Notes: generated by a model not told the origin, from the letters alone. 64,000 nucleotides of DNA from Pseudomonas azerbaijanoccidentalis (GCF_019145495.1 NZ_JAHSTU010000011.1:124001-188000); one strand, 5' to 3'. Counted from the stretch's first letter, positions 43,366 through 52,242 are shown. Translations and numbers: made by a program.

Positions 43366-43968
43366 TCAGTCTGACACAGTGTTGTGCGTGCTTAACAGTT
43401 CCGGCGTGTTCAGGTTGGCCAGACGCGGGTCATTGTCGGGGCACTGCAAGGCAATCGCGCCCAGCTTGCGCATCACTCGCCCCGGGCTGCGTTCACCCTC
43501 GTGCCAGGCAGTCTCAAAGTCCGCGCGAAGTGCCACAGGGATAACGCATAGCAACGGTTCCCAGTGCTCGTCATGCCACAACATCAAGGGTTTGTCTGGA
43601 TGCCGGCTGGCGGTTTCGCGCATGTTGGCAAGCAGGGCAGCATCGATGCGTGGCACGTCACAAGGCAATACCAACAGATGCGTATGCCGCGCTGCTTTCA
43701 GGCCAGCACGAATCCCGGCCAGAGGCCCTGGAAAGTCACCTTCATCGTCATGCACCAACTGGTCGGCGTAGGCGGCGTACTTTTCCTGATTGCGATTGCA
43801 GGAAATGATCAGGTCATCGCTCAGGGGGCGGGTCTTGCGATGCAAATGCGCAATCAGCGGCTCGCCGTGCCACTCCAGTAACCCTTTATCCTGACCGCCC
43901 ATCCGTTGGCCCCGCCCGCCTGCCAGGAGCAGAATGGAGCAGGGCGGCAAGTGTGAAATCGACGTCAT
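43366..43968 (-). CDS. mobA: Molybdenum cofactor guanylyltransferase MobA
   Basis: 200 residues. The nucleotide-binding motif LLLAGGRGQRMGGQDKGLLE is intact, and LVLPCDVPRI holds the metal aspartate. It joins GMP to molybdopterin to form the bis-MGD cofactor for DMSO-reductase-family enzymes. It is divergent from moaB-moeA, together making a molybdenum cofactor locus. Confidence 0.94.
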   Translation of the reverse strand: MTSISHLPPCSILLLAGGRGQRMGGQDKGLLEWHGEPLIAHLHRKTRPLSDDLIISCNRNQEKYAAYADQLVHDDEGDFPGPLAGIRAGLKAARHTHLLVLPCDVPRIDAALLANMRETASRHPDKPLMLWHDEHWEPLLCVIPVALRADFETAWHEGERSPGRVMRKLGAIALQCPDNDPRLANLNTPELLSTHNTVSD

Positions 43969-44049
43969 GGCAGTTCTCCATGGGGGCGGCGAAAAAAGGG
44001 GGCGCTGTGATATAACACCGGGCTGATTCTCCTACAACTGGACGAGCCT

Positions 44050-44589
44050 ATGAAAGCCAAGGCTGATGTACCTTTCGCACCGCTGAACATTGCGGTTTTG
44101 ACGGTCAGCGACACCCGTACCCTGGAAACCGATACCTCAGGCCAAGTCTTCGTTGACCGTTTGACGGCGGCCGGCCATAACCTGGCTTCCCGTGTACTGC
44201 TCAAAGATGATCTCTACAAAATTCGTGCGCAAGTCGCCAACTGGATTGCCGACGATGTCGTGCAGGTCGTGCTGATTACGGGCGGCACAGGTTTTACCGG
44301 CCGCGACAGTACCCCGGAAGCGGTGAGTTGCCTGCTCGACAAACAAGTGGATGGTTTCGGCGAACTGTTCCGGCAGATTTCCGTCGCGGACATCGGCACC
44401 TCAACAGTCCAGTCCCGCGCCTTGGCTGGTCTGGCGAATGGCACGCTGGTCTGCTGCTTGCCAGGTTCGACCAACGCGGTGCGTACCGGTTGGGATGGCA
44501 TTCTTGGCGAGCAGTTGGATTCTCGCCATCGCCCATGCAACTTCGTCACCCATTTGAAACAGGCTGCTGCTTGTGAATCCCGTGGGTAA
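44050..44589 (+). CDS. moaB: Molybdenum cofactor biosynthesis protein MoaB
   Basis: 179 residues. MoaB/Mog fold: LTVSDTRTLETDTSG, VLITGGTGFTGRDSTPEAV and CCLPGSTNAVRTGWDGIL (substrate-binding loops). It adenylates molybdopterin or serves in its place in bacteria without Mog. Its 3-prime end overlaps moeA by 17 bases. Confidence 0.93.
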   Translation: MKAKADVPFAPLNIAVLTVSDTRTLETDTSGQVFVDRLTAAGHNLASRVLLKDDLYKIRAQVANWIADDVVQVVLITGGTGFTGRDSTPEAVSCLLDKQVDGFGELFRQISVADIGTSTVQSRALAGLANGTLVCCLPGSTNAVRTGWDGILGEQLDSRHRPCNFVTHLKQAAACESRG

Positions 44590-45799
44590 GCCGGGCAAGA
44601 CCGGCAGTCTGATGCCGGTCGAGACAGCACTGGCGCGTTTGCTGGAGATGGCCGACGCCACAAGCATTCCGGAGCGTGAGCGCTTGCCATTGGCTCAGGT
44701 TCAAGGGCGTGTGCTGGCGGATGATCTGCTGTCGACACTTGATCTCCCGCCGTGGCCCAACAGCGCCATGGACGGCTATGCCTTGCGCATGGCTGACTGG
44801 ACCGGCGAGCCGCTGGTTGTCAGCCAGAAGATTTTTGCCGGTCAGGCCCCCGCCCCATTGCTGCCTGGGACCTGTGCACGGATCTTCACAGGGGCCCCCG
44901 TGCCTGCCGGGGCTGACTGTGTCGAAATGCAGGAAAATGCCCAAGTCCAGGCAGACGAGCGGGTCGCGTTTACCGAAGCCATGACCCTGGGGCAAAACAT
45001 TCGACCCCAAGGGCAGGAAACGACGGTCGGAGAACTGATTTTGCCGGCGGGCACGCGCCTGGGACCCATCGAGCAAGGTTTGGCCGCGTCGTTGGGTTGC
45101 GCCGAACTGGATGTGGTTCGCAAGATTCGCGTTGCGGTTCTGTCCACTGGCGATGAATTGATTGAGCCGGGACAGGCGCTTGGCCCGGGGCAGATCTATA
45201 ACAGCAACCGGGTATTGCTCTGCAGTTGGTTGCAGCGCTTGGGTTGCGAAGTGATCGACGCCGGTATTCTTCCTGACGATCTGGTCACCACGCGTGCGCG
45301 ACTCGGCGAGCTGAAAAATGTCGATCTGATTCTCTCGACCGGCGGCGTATCGGTGGGTGAGGCTGATTTTCTGGGCATTGCCTTGCGGGAGGAAGGCGAG
45401 TTGAGTTTGTGGAAGCTCGCCATCAAACCGGGCAAGCCACTGACATTCGGGCATTTCCGTGGCGTTCCGGTCATCGGCCTGCCGGGTAACCCTGCGTCGA
45501 CCCTGGTGACCTTTGCTTTGCTGGCCAGGCCGTATCTGTTGCGGCGTCTGGGCGTCAAGGATGTCGAGCCGCTGAAAGTGCAAGTGCAAGCTGGTTTTGA
45601 TTGGCCAATCGCCGGCAGCCGACGCGAATACTTGCGCGGTCGTCTTGAGAGCGGCCGGGCGATTATCTACAAAAATCAGAGTTCTGGCGTGCTGCGCAGT
45701 GCCGCCTGGGCTGATGGACTGGTTGAGGTGATGGAAGGTCGCACGCTGGTTGCAGGCGATAGCGTCAGCTTCATTCCGTTGAGTGAAGTACTGGTTTGA
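44573..45799 (+). CDS. moeA: Molybdopterin molybdotransferase MoeA
   Basis: 408 residues from a GTG inside the end of moaB; an in-frame ATG at 44612 would shorten it by 13. MoeA inserts molybdenum into adenylated molybdopterin. Marks: WPNSAMDGYALR, FTGAPVPAGADCVEMQE, VAVLSTGDELIEPG, STGGVSVGEADF and GLPGNPASTLVTFA. Domains I to IV are all represented. Confidence 0.94.
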   Translation: MNPVGKPGKTGSLMPVETALARLLEMADATSIPERERLPLAQVQGRVLADDLLSTLDLPPWPNSAMDGYALRMADWTGEPLVVSQKIFAGQAPAPLLPGTCARIFTGAPVPAGADCVEMQENAQVQADERVAFTEAMTLGQNIRPQGQETTVGELILPAGTRLGPIEQGLAASLGCAELDVVRKIRVAVLSTGDELIEPGQALGPGQIYNSNRVLLCSWLQRLGCEVIDAGILPDDLVTTRARLGELKNVDLILSTGGVSVGEADFLGIALREEGELSLWKLAIKPGKPLTFGHFRGVPVIGLPGNPASTLVTFALLARPYLLRRLGVKDVEPLKVQVQAGFDWPIAGSRREYLRGRLESGRAIIYKNQSSGVLRSAAWADGLVEVMEGRTLVAGDSVSFIPLSEVLV

Positions 45800-45825
45800 T
45801 TCCTACAGCGGCTACGTCTCGCAAG

Positions 45826-45855
45826 CCCGGTTAATCAAACCGGGTTTTGCGTTTT
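45826..45855 (+). terminator. Terminator of moaB-moeA
   Basis: CCCGGTT (45826-45832) pairs with AACCGGG (45838-45844) around a 5-base loop, followed by two short T-runs. It is placed 27 bases after the moeA stop. Confidence 0.8.
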
Positions 45856-45867
45856 TGGCTGCCCGAC

Positions 45868-46179
45868 TTAATGAGCCAGAAGCAGTGTAACGAGCTGATC
45901 GAAACGGCTGTTGGCGATCCAGCCCAGGAGCCCCAGCACCACGGCCGTACCACCAGCAGAATAGGCGAGCCTGTGTTTGATGGACTTGACGTCACTGCGC
46001 ACTTCTTCCATGTCCTTACGAATGTATTTGAGGTGTGTCTCCATCTCAACGACGCGAGGTTCCATATCAACTTCTCCCTTGGTTTTTTTGCTGCTTGCGA
46101 AATCAGCCTGAAGATTGGCGCGTTTTTCAGCGAACGGTATGACCGGCATCACTGGCATTCTGATGTCATGGTTTTGCAT
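45868..46179 (-). CDS. Hypothetical membrane-anchored coiled-coil protein
   Basis: 103 residues from the ATG at 46179, chosen for AAGGA 7 bases upstream; the frame opens further back to 46254. The middle is a charged helix (VEMETHLKYIRKDMEEVRSD) predicted to form a coiled coil, followed by one membrane segment AGGTAVVLGLLGWIANSRF near the C-terminus. The layout resembles XhlA-like haemolysin-enhancer or DUF1640-type proteins, but there are no phage genes around it. Function unknown. Confidence 0.65.
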   Translation of the reverse strand: MQNHDIRMPVMPVIPFAEKRANLQADFASSKKTKGEVDMEPRVVEMETHLKYIRKDMEEVRSDVKSIKHRLAYSAGGTAVVLGLLGWIANSRFDQLVTLLLAH

Positions 46180-46403
46180 GGCACGTCCTTGTGTGTCCTG
46201 CTGATGATTAAAATCCGTGGACACCAAAGTGGACCAATCACGGTTGTGGGTCAATTGAGCCGATTCCTCAGGTTTTGTAAGAAAAGTCCCGACGTGTAGG
46301 ACTGCAAGGTCGGCAGTCAGAAAAAATTCAGCCGCAAGCGACTTTTAGGTGGGGTGGCGAGGTCAACATCTCTCGTACGCCATTCAATTCCGGGAGTGAC
46401 ACC

Positions 46404-47321
46404 ATGAGCGAACGCAAGGCGCTGTTGATTCTGCATGGCAAGCAGGCGCTCAACGAGGACGTGCGCACTGCCGTTCAAAGCAAGCGTGAACAAGGCTGGG
46501 AGCTCGCTGTTCGGCTGACCTGGGAGGCAGGCGACGCACAGCGCCTGGTGGATGAGGCGCTGGCCGCAGGCTACCAGCAGATCGTGGCGGGCGGGGGTGA
46601 CGGCACGTTGCGCGATATTGCCGAGGCCATGGCTGCGCATTCGACGCGGGCGAGCCTGGCGCTGATGCCGCTGGGCACCGCCAACGATTTTGCCCGCGCC
46701 GCCGGCGTTCCACTGGAGCCCGCTCAGGCCCTGGACCTTTTGGACGTCGCGCCGAGTGCCATTGATCTGGGAGAGGTCGGCGGGCAGGTGTTTCTGAACA
46801 TGGCCACCGGGGGATTTGGCAGTCAGGTCACCGCCAATACGTCCGAGGATCTTAAAAAGGTGCTCGGTGGCGCGGCGTATCTGTTCACTGGCCTGTCACG
46901 GTTCAGCGAGCTTCACGCCGCCTATGGCGAATTGCAGGGTCCGGATTTTCACTGGAGCGGTGAGCTGTTGGCGCTGGGCATCGGCAATGGCCGGCAGGCG
47001 GGCGGTGGGCATGTGCTATGTCCGCAGGCCCTGGCGGATGATGGCTTGCTCGATATCAGCATCTTGCCGGCGCCCCAGGAAGTAGTGGAAACCTTGAAAA
47101 ACTTGCTCGCCGATGGGTTCGGCATCGACAGCATGTTCGTGCGGGCCCGCCTTCCGTGGGTTGAGATCAAGGTGGCTGAAGGTTTGTACATCAACCTCGA
47201 TGGCGAACCGCTGGAGGGTGACAGTCTGCGCTTCTCGGCGCGACCGGGGGCGCTGCGTGTGCATCTACCGAAAGATTCACCGCTGTTGAGCGCAAATGAC
47301 GCGGTCAGTCGTCCAGACTGA
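46404..47321 (+). CDS. yegS: Lipid kinase YegS-like
   Basis: 305 residues of the diacylglycerol-kinase fold. The nucleotide-binding GGGDGTLRDIAEAM and the GTANDFARAAG motif are intact, and the C-terminal part has INLDGEPLEGD. YegS phosphorylates phosphatidylglycerol in vitro. Its stop overlaps that of the convergent response-regulator gene by 17 bases. Confidence 0.92.
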   Translation: MSERKALLILHGKQALNEDVRTAVQSKREQGWELAVRLTWEAGDAQRLVDEALAAGYQQIVAGGGDGTLRDIAEAMAAHSTRASLALMPLGTANDFARAAGVPLEPAQALDLLDVAPSAIDLGEVGGQVFLNMATGGFGSQVTANTSEDLKKVLGGAAYLFTGLSRFSELHAAYGELQGPDFHWSGELLALGIGNGRQAGGGHVLCPQALADDGLLDISILPAPQEVVETLKNLLADGFGIDSMFVRARLPWVEIKVAEGLYINLDGEPLEGDSLRFSARPGALRVHLPKDSPLLSANDAVSRPD

Positions 47322-47961
47322 TGATCTGCTCGCGCACGGCAAACAGCACCAGGCCTGCCACATCATAAATCTGCAGGCGTTTCATGATCTGCGAGCGGTG
47401 GGTTTCGACGGTCTTGACGCTCAAGCCCAGGCCATTGGCAATTTCCCGGGTGGATTTTCCGCGAACGATCAACCGCAGGATTTCCAGCTGGCGGGCCGTC
47501 AGGTTATGCGAGTCCGCAGGCTCCGGGTTTTTCTGGGTTCGGGTCAGCGCCTGGTTGATCACGGTGTGAGCGATGGCCGGGCTGAGGTAGCGCTCATTGT
47601 TACGCAAGGCTTCCAGCGCGTGCTCCAGCTCGGTCGCAGTGGTGTCCTTGAGCAGATAGCCGTGGGCACCGGATTCCAGCGCCTGCATGATCAGCGCCGG
47701 GTCGGTGTGCATCGACAGGATCAGCACTTTGCTCTGCGGACGGATCCGTTTGAGTTGCTGCAAGGCTTCAAGGCCACCGGTCTGCTTCATGGAAATATCC
47801 AGCAGCACGATATCCGGGGACAGGTGCTCGACCATTTCGAGCAACTGTGAGCCGTCATTGGCCTCGCCAATGACGGCATAGCCAGGAAGGTCCAGCACCA
47901 GGGCGCGCACGCCAGCCCTGATCAGCGAGTGGTCATCCACCAGAAGTAAGTTACAAATCAA
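47305..47961 (-). CDS. NarL/LuxR-family response regulator
   Basis: 218 residues from a TTG start that overlaps the kinase stop codon (TTGA). Receiver pocket VDDHSLIRAG, phospho-Asp in IVLLDISMKQTGG, and helix-turn-helix STREIANGLGLSVKTVETHR. It pairs with the NarX-like kinase encoded immediately upstream. The receiver-to-HTH linker and LTARQLEILRL are typical of GacA/UhpA-type proteins. Target genes are unknown. Confidence 0.88.
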   Translation of the reverse strand: MICNLLLVDDHSLIRAGVRALVLDLPGYAVIGEANDGSQLLEMVEHLSPDIVLLDISMKQTGGLEALQQLKRIRPQSKVLILSMHTDPALIMQALESGAHGYLLKDTTATELEHALEALRNNERYLSPAIAHTVINQALTRTQKNPEPADSHNLTARQLEILRLIVRGKSTREIANGLGLSVKTVETHRSQIMKRLQIYDVAGLVLFAVREQIISLDD

Positions 47962-48932
47962 TGCATAGCCTTATTCGTACTGGCCCGTTCCAGCGCGCGG
48001 GGCGCCCAGGGGAAGAGAGCTTCGATTTGGGTGCCTTTGCCCGGTTCGCTGGTAACGGTCAACGTTCCGCCTAATTGGGTGATCCGTTCCGACATGCCGG
48101 CCATTCCGCGTTGGCCCTCACGACCCGGATCAATGGCGGGTGCGAAACCCTGACCATCGTCACTGATCAACAGGCTCAGGCCCTGGGGCAATCGCTTGAG
48201 GCAGACCAGCAGGTTCTTGGCCTCGGCATGGCGCAGAATGTTGGTGGTTGCTTCCTGGGTAATCCGAAAGGCCGCGACGGCCATTTCTTCCGGAATACCG
48301 GTCAGGCGCTGGTGGCACTCCAGGCTCCAGTGCACCGGGGAGTTGGCCAGCGTCTTGAGCAAGTGCGCACGCAGACTGGCTTCAAGCCCCAGGCTGGTCA
48401 ATTGCCGGGGATTAAGAATGGCCGATACGTCGCGCACTTTGGCGAGGGTCTCTTCCAGCGTGTCGCAAAGGACCGCACATTGTCCCTGAAGCTCTTCGGG
48501 CATGCGGCGCTTGAGCCAGTCACTTTGCAGTTTCGCAGCGGTGAGCAACTGACCGATGTCGTCATGCAGTTCACGGCTGAGTCGGTGACGCTCGTTTTCC
48601 TGGACTTGCAGCAAGCGGTCGGCCAGCTCCTGCGGTTGAAACTTGATCGACTTGCGGGACAGCCGATATTGCACCCAGACACAGCCTAGGGCCGCGACAT
48701 CCAGAATCAACAGGCCCAGGGGCAGGTGAGTGGACAGGCCATAAATGAGCAGGCTGCCGAACGTCGAGCAGGCACACAGCAATAGCGTGAACCGGCGAGC
48801 GTTTTCTCGTGAGGGTGGCCACATGGTGATCGACTTGAGGCAGGCATACATAGCGGATGGAGCCAATGGAGGTTCGCTGCGGGCAGACCGGTCATCCTGG
48901 CTGACGGATCTCTGTTTTGTAGTGTTGTGCAT
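47958..48932 (-). CDS. NarX-like sensor histidine kinase (HisKA_3)
   Basis: About 324 residues if begun at ATG 48932; ATG 48851 and 48824 are alternatives and none has a strong ribosome-binding site. Two closely spaced hydrophobic segments (LLLCACSTFGSLLIYGLS and LGLLILDVAALGCVWV) make a membrane hairpin with almost no periplasmic loop. The phosphoacceptor is His in RLSRELHDDIGQLL, with EATTNILRHAEA and SDDGQGFAP for ATP binding. The sensed signal is probably in the membrane or cytoplasm. Coupled by overlap to the regulator. Confidence 0.82.
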   Translation of the reverse strand: MHNTTKQRSVSQDDRSARSEPPLAPSAMYACLKSITMWPPSRENARRFTLLLCACSTFGSLLIYGLSTHLPLGLLILDVAALGCVWVQYRLSRKSIKFQPQELADRLLQVQENERHRLSRELHDDIGQLLTAAKLQSDWLKRRMPEELQGQCAVLCDTLEETLAKVRDVSAILNPRQLTSLGLEASLRAHLLKTLANSPVHWSLECHQRLTGIPEEMAVAAFRITQEATTNILRHAEAKNLLVCLKRLPQGLSLLISDDGQGFAPAIDPGREGQRGMAGMSERITQLGGTLTVTSEPGKGTQIEALFPWAPRALERASTNKAMH

Positions 48933-48941
48933 CGGCTTCAA

Positions 48942-49358
48942 CGGTGCTTACTTTCTGAATGAGAAATCCAGCCTGAAACTTGATCGCTGAAGTCGGCGAC
49001 AATCACATTGCCATTTATTGACGTCAACTAATGGGCGGCATAATAGCACCTAACATACCGTTGGTCGCGCTCGTGATATATGTCCATGGAGTCAGGAAAT
49101 ACGCATGCTGGACGGTAGTTCCACAATGGAAAAAGTGTGGTCGCTTGCGTTGCGCAGATACCCTTGATCATCGGGTGTTTGCCCCGTTAACACCAGGTAA
49201 AACCCTGGTTCGGGCAGGCAGGAAAAATGTTGAAAGAAATAGCTGATTGTTCAAGTGTGTCGTTAATGGATATGTAATGTTCAATAACGACCTGAGCACG
49301 CTCAAGTTAATGCGCAACCATGACCGTCAATGATGGAGCGCGGCTCAACTCATCGAAT
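48942..49358. other. 417-base gap between kinase and Hpt-like gene
   Basis: A short plus-strand frame (49031-49246) has no protein-like features and I do not call it. A composite hairpin lies at 49180-49216: outer TGCCC/GGGCA and inner ACCAGG/CCTGGT. No T-run follows it. Nothing else is supported. Confidence 0.5.
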
Positions 49359-49829
49359 TTAAGCCTGGCGCTCCATATAGGAAACGAGTGTGAACGGCCG
49401 GGAATTGACCGGAGGCTGGAACTGCTGTTGACCGACCTGGAAGGCGAAGGCTTCGATCAGGGTCGTCTGTTCGCTTTCGTCGAGGCTGAGCTGGCCGGTC
49501 TTCTGATCAATCAACTCCAACTGCCAGGCAATCAGCGTCAGGCAGTCTTTGAGTGCGCCCAGGGCTTCGTCGTGCAGGTCCATGTGATGTTGGGCATGGT
49601 TGAGCAGGCCATGGATGTGCAACGAGAACTCTGAAACGGCGGCCAGCGCCAGCGCATCCGCCTTGCTGGCGAGCTTGAGCAGGGTGCTGAGCATGCAGTC
49701 GATGGCGTCTTTGTCATTGCTGATCAGTTGCAGATGGCTCAGGCATTCCTCGGTTTTAGCCAGCAGTGTTTCGGCTTCAACGAGAAACTCCGGGACCCGC
49801 TTCGCCCACTCTGTGCGATTGTTCGGCAT
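49359..49829 (-). CDS. Hypothetical Hpt-like (CheA P1-like) helical protein
   Basis: 156 residues from the ATG at 49829 with GGAGATAAGC upstream. It is an all-helical protein. VPEFLVEAETLLAKTEECL and IDCMLSTLLKLASKADAL align with the helices of Hpt/CheA-P1 domains, where the phosphorylated HTLKG would fall at LKLASK, so the active histidine is missing. A role as phosphorelay antagonist or structural partner is inferred only. It is divergent from cheV. Confidence 0.6.
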   Translation of the reverse strand: MPNNRTEWAKRVPEFLVEAETLLAKTEECLSHLQLISNDKDAIDCMLSTLLKLASKADALALAAVSEFSLHIHGLLNHAQHHMDLHDEALGALKDCLTLIAWQLELIDQKTGQLSLDESEQTTLIEAFAFQVGQQQFQPPVNSRPFTLVSYMERQA

Positions 49830-50290
49830 GCTTATCTCCACAACGTCATGTCAAATGAGGGGATGTCGTGTGTGTCGACGAGGACGATGGTCGTCTCGAC
49901 GTTAGCGGTTCGTCGTGAGATCGCGTTCTGGCCGGCTGCAAGGCTGGCTGGATAAGCCGAAAGGGTAGATGGCCACTTACCTGCGATCGCACACAAAAGC
50001 CTGACTCCATTCATGCAATGAGAATGGCGTCACATTAATGGCTATTGGATATCGCGAATATCAGGTTGCACCTGATTGTTGCTAGGGGAATCCCTTACGC
50101 AGCGGAACCTAACGCGCAAACGATTGTCGCGGCGCAGGAAAGTAGCAGATGAAAAGACAGCGCCAGTAAAGCATGATGTTAATGTGACATCAATGTTTGA
50201 GCGCGGCATTTTGCAGAGGGTCAAGGTCCGGCAAAAACAGCCGATAACCCTCTATCAGTGAATTCACCAGAACAAGCCCAGGAGTGATTG
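49830..50290. other. 461-base gap upstream of cheV
   Basis: No gene is supported; short open frames on both strands look random. The region holds the palindrome at 50060-50076 and A/T-rich segments suitable for promoters of cheV and the divergent gene. No sigma-28 promoter was recognised with confidence. Confidence 0.5.
50060..50076. promoter_or_regulatory. GntR-type palindrome upstream of cheV
   Basis: ATCAGGT-TGC-ACCTGAT is a perfect 7-3-7 palindrome with the GT-N3-AC core typical of GntR-family operators. It lies 215 bases before cheV and 231 before the divergent gene, so the regulated direction is open. Confidence 0.45.
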
Positions 50291-51226
50291 ATGGCCGGCA
50301 TTCTCGATACAGTAGACCAACGTACGCAATTGGTGGGTGAGAATCGCCTGGAAATTCTGATGTTCCGGCTTGCCGGGCGGCAGTTGTTCGCCATCAACGT
50401 ATTTAAAGTGCAGGAAGTCCTGCAACTGCCGAAGTTGACCTTGATGCCTCAGCGTCATCCGTTTGTGTGCGGTGTGGTCAACCTGCGCGGCCAGACCCTG
50501 CCAGTGATCGACCTGTCCCAGGCGATTGGCATGCGTCCGTTGGTGCCCGGTCCCGGCAGCACGATCATCGTCACGGAGTACAACCGCTCGGTGCAGGCAT
50601 TCCTGGTGGGTGGCGTGGACCGCATCGTCAACATGAACTGGGAGGCGATCCTGCCACCACCGACCAGCGCCGGTCGCCAGCATTACCTGACGGCCATCAG
50701 CAAGGTCGACGATCAATTGGTTGAAATCATCGACGTGGAAAAAGTCCTGGCCGAAATCGTTCCGTACAACGCCAAGGTGTCCCGCGACAAACTCGAAGAT
50801 CCGGTGCTGGAGCGCGCCCGGGGTCGTGAAGTGTTGCTGGTGGATGACTCCAATGTAGCGCTGGCGCAGTTGCGCGACACGCTGGGCCAGCTGGGCGTGA
50901 AAATGCACATCGCCAGCGACGGCTTGAAGGCGCTGAACATGCTCAAGGCCTGGGCCGATACGGGCGTGAACATGACCGACAAGTTGCTGATGGTCTTCAC
51001 CGATGCGGAAATGCCGGAGATGGACGGCTATCGCCTGACCACTGAAATCCGCAACGACCCACGCTTGCGTGGCCTGTATGTGGTGCTGCACACCTCGCTG
51101 TCCGGCAGCTTCAACGACTCGATGGTCAAGAAGGTCGGCTGCGATAACTTCCTCTCCAAATTCCAGCCGGACAAACTCGTCGACGTGGTGCGCCAGCGCC
51201 TGATGCTCGACGCGGTACCCGCCTGA
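50291..51226 (+). CDS. cheV: Chemotaxis coupling protein CheV
   Basis: 311 residues from the ATG at 50291 (GGAG 6 bases upstream). The N-terminal CheW domain (about 20-165; VVNLRGQTLPVIDLSQAIG) is followed by a receiver with LLVDDSNVAL, phospho-Asp in FTDAEMPEMDG and FLSKFQPD. CheV couples chemoreceptors to CheA and can be phosphorylated for adaptation. No other chemotaxis gene is adjacent. Confidence 0.93.
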   Translation: MAGILDTVDQRTQLVGENRLEILMFRLAGRQLFAINVFKVQEVLQLPKLTLMPQRHPFVCGVVNLRGQTLPVIDLSQAIGMRPLVPGPGSTIIVTEYNRSVQAFLVGGVDRIVNMNWEAILPPPTSAGRQHYLTAISKVDDQLVEIIDVEKVLAEIVPYNAKVSRDKLEDPVLERARGREVLLVDDSNVALAQLRDTLGQLGVKMHIASDGLKALNMLKAWADTGVNMTDKLLMVFTDAEMPEMDGYRLTTEIRNDPRLRGLYVVLHTSLSGSFNDSMVKKVGCDNFLSKFQPDKLVDVVRQRLMLDAVPA

Positions 51227-51237
51227 ACATGACCCAT

Positions 51238-51305
51238 TTGCAGGCGCTGGTTTGCCGGCGATAGCGATCCAGGGGACGCCATCGCCAGCAAGCTTGCTCC
51301 TGCAA
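51238..51305. repeat. Degenerate REP pair, family 2
   Basis: TTGCAGG (51238-51244) and CCTGCAA (51299-51305) form the outer ends, with GGCGAT/ATCGCC further inside. GCCAGCAAGCTTGCTCCTGCA resembles the element at 55234 but has diverged. It lies between cheV and the MOSC gene. Confidence 0.65.
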
Positions 51306-51384
51306 GGATCACACCCTCATCTTCAGCTTTGATTCAGTGATCAAGCTCGTATAGGGTGACGCTTTTGCCCACAGGGAGCTGGTC

Positions 51385-52191
51385 ATGCTGCGTTTGAGCG
51401 CGCTTTATCGTTATCCGTTGAAATCCGGCAAGGGCGAGATCCTGCAACAGATTGATCTCGACAAGCTGGGGCTGGACGGTGATCGACGCTGGATGCTGGT
51501 GGACGAGGCCAGTGGGCGTTTCCTGACCCAGCGCGCCGTGGCGCAGATGAGTCGGCTGTCGGCTTTGTGGAATGCCGAGGGCGGTTTGACGCTCAGTGCG
51601 CCGGGTCACGCATCGATCGATATCGCATTACCCGGCCACGATGCCGAGCTGCGCGGAGTGACCATCTGGCGCGACACCTTGCGTGTGCCCGATGCTGGTG
51701 ACGCGGCAGGCGCCTGGGTCAGTGCGTTCATCGGCAAACCTACGCGTCTGGTGCAAGTACCACTGGACCGCGCGCGGACTACTCAATCGGGCTTCGGCAA
51801 GGACGATGATCAGGTTGCCTTCGCCGATGGCTTCCCGCTGTTGTTGATCGGCCAGGCTTCACTCGAAGATATTTCGCAGAAAGTCGGTCGGCCAATGGAA
51901 ATGTTGCGCTTTCGACCCAACCTGGTGATCGATGGCAGTGAAGCGTATGCCGAGGATGGCTGGAAACGCATACGCATCGGCGATGTCGAGTTCCGCGTGG
52001 TCAAGTCGTGTTCACGCTGCATTTTGACCACGATCGACCCGCAAACCGGTGAACGTAGCCACGATCGCGAACCCTTTGCCAGCTTGCAGAAGTACCGCTC
52101 CACTGAGGACGGTGCGATGTTCGGCCAGAACCTGGTCAATGACAGCAACGGTCGGCTGGAAGTGGGGATGCCGGTAGAAATCCTCGAATAA
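51385..52191 (+). CDS. MOSC-domain protein (YcbX-like)
   Basis: 268 residues. The N-terminal MOSC_N beta-barrel (LSALYRYPLKSGKGE, DRRWMLVDEASGRFLTQR) precedes the MOSC domain, whose conserved cysteine is in VVKSCSRCILTTIDP. These proteins bind the molybdenum cofactor and reduce N-hydroxylated bases, using a ferredoxin-type partner that is absent here (no C-terminal 2Fe-2S domain). Confidence 0.9.
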   Translation: MLRLSALYRYPLKSGKGEILQQIDLDKLGLDGDRRWMLVDEASGRFLTQRAVAQMSRLSALWNAEGGLTLSAPGHASIDIALPGHDAELRGVTIWRDTLRVPDAGDAAGAWVSAFIGKPTRLVQVPLDRARTTQSGFGKDDDQVAFADGFPLLLIGQASLEDISQKVGRPMEMLRFRPNLVIDGSEAYAEDGWKRIRIGDVEFRVVKSCSRCILTTIDPQTGERSHDREPFASLQKYRSTEDGAMFGQNLVNDSNGRLEVGMPVEILE

Positions 52192-52204
52192 TTGCCCCGC
52201 ACAA

Positions 52205-52242
52205 TGAAAAATGCCCGTGTCCAAAAACACGGGCATTTTTTT
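52205..52242. terminator. Bidirectional intrinsic terminator
   Basis: ATGCCCGTGT (52211-52220) pairs with ACACGGGCAT (52227-52236) around CCAAAA, with A- and T-tracts on the two sides. It is shared by the convergent MOSC and ppnP genes. Confidence 0.93.

Noticed and set aside
49031..49246. 71-codon frame in the gap after the NarX-like kinase
   Set aside because: No ribosome-binding site, no recognisable domain, and unlike Pseudomonas codon use.
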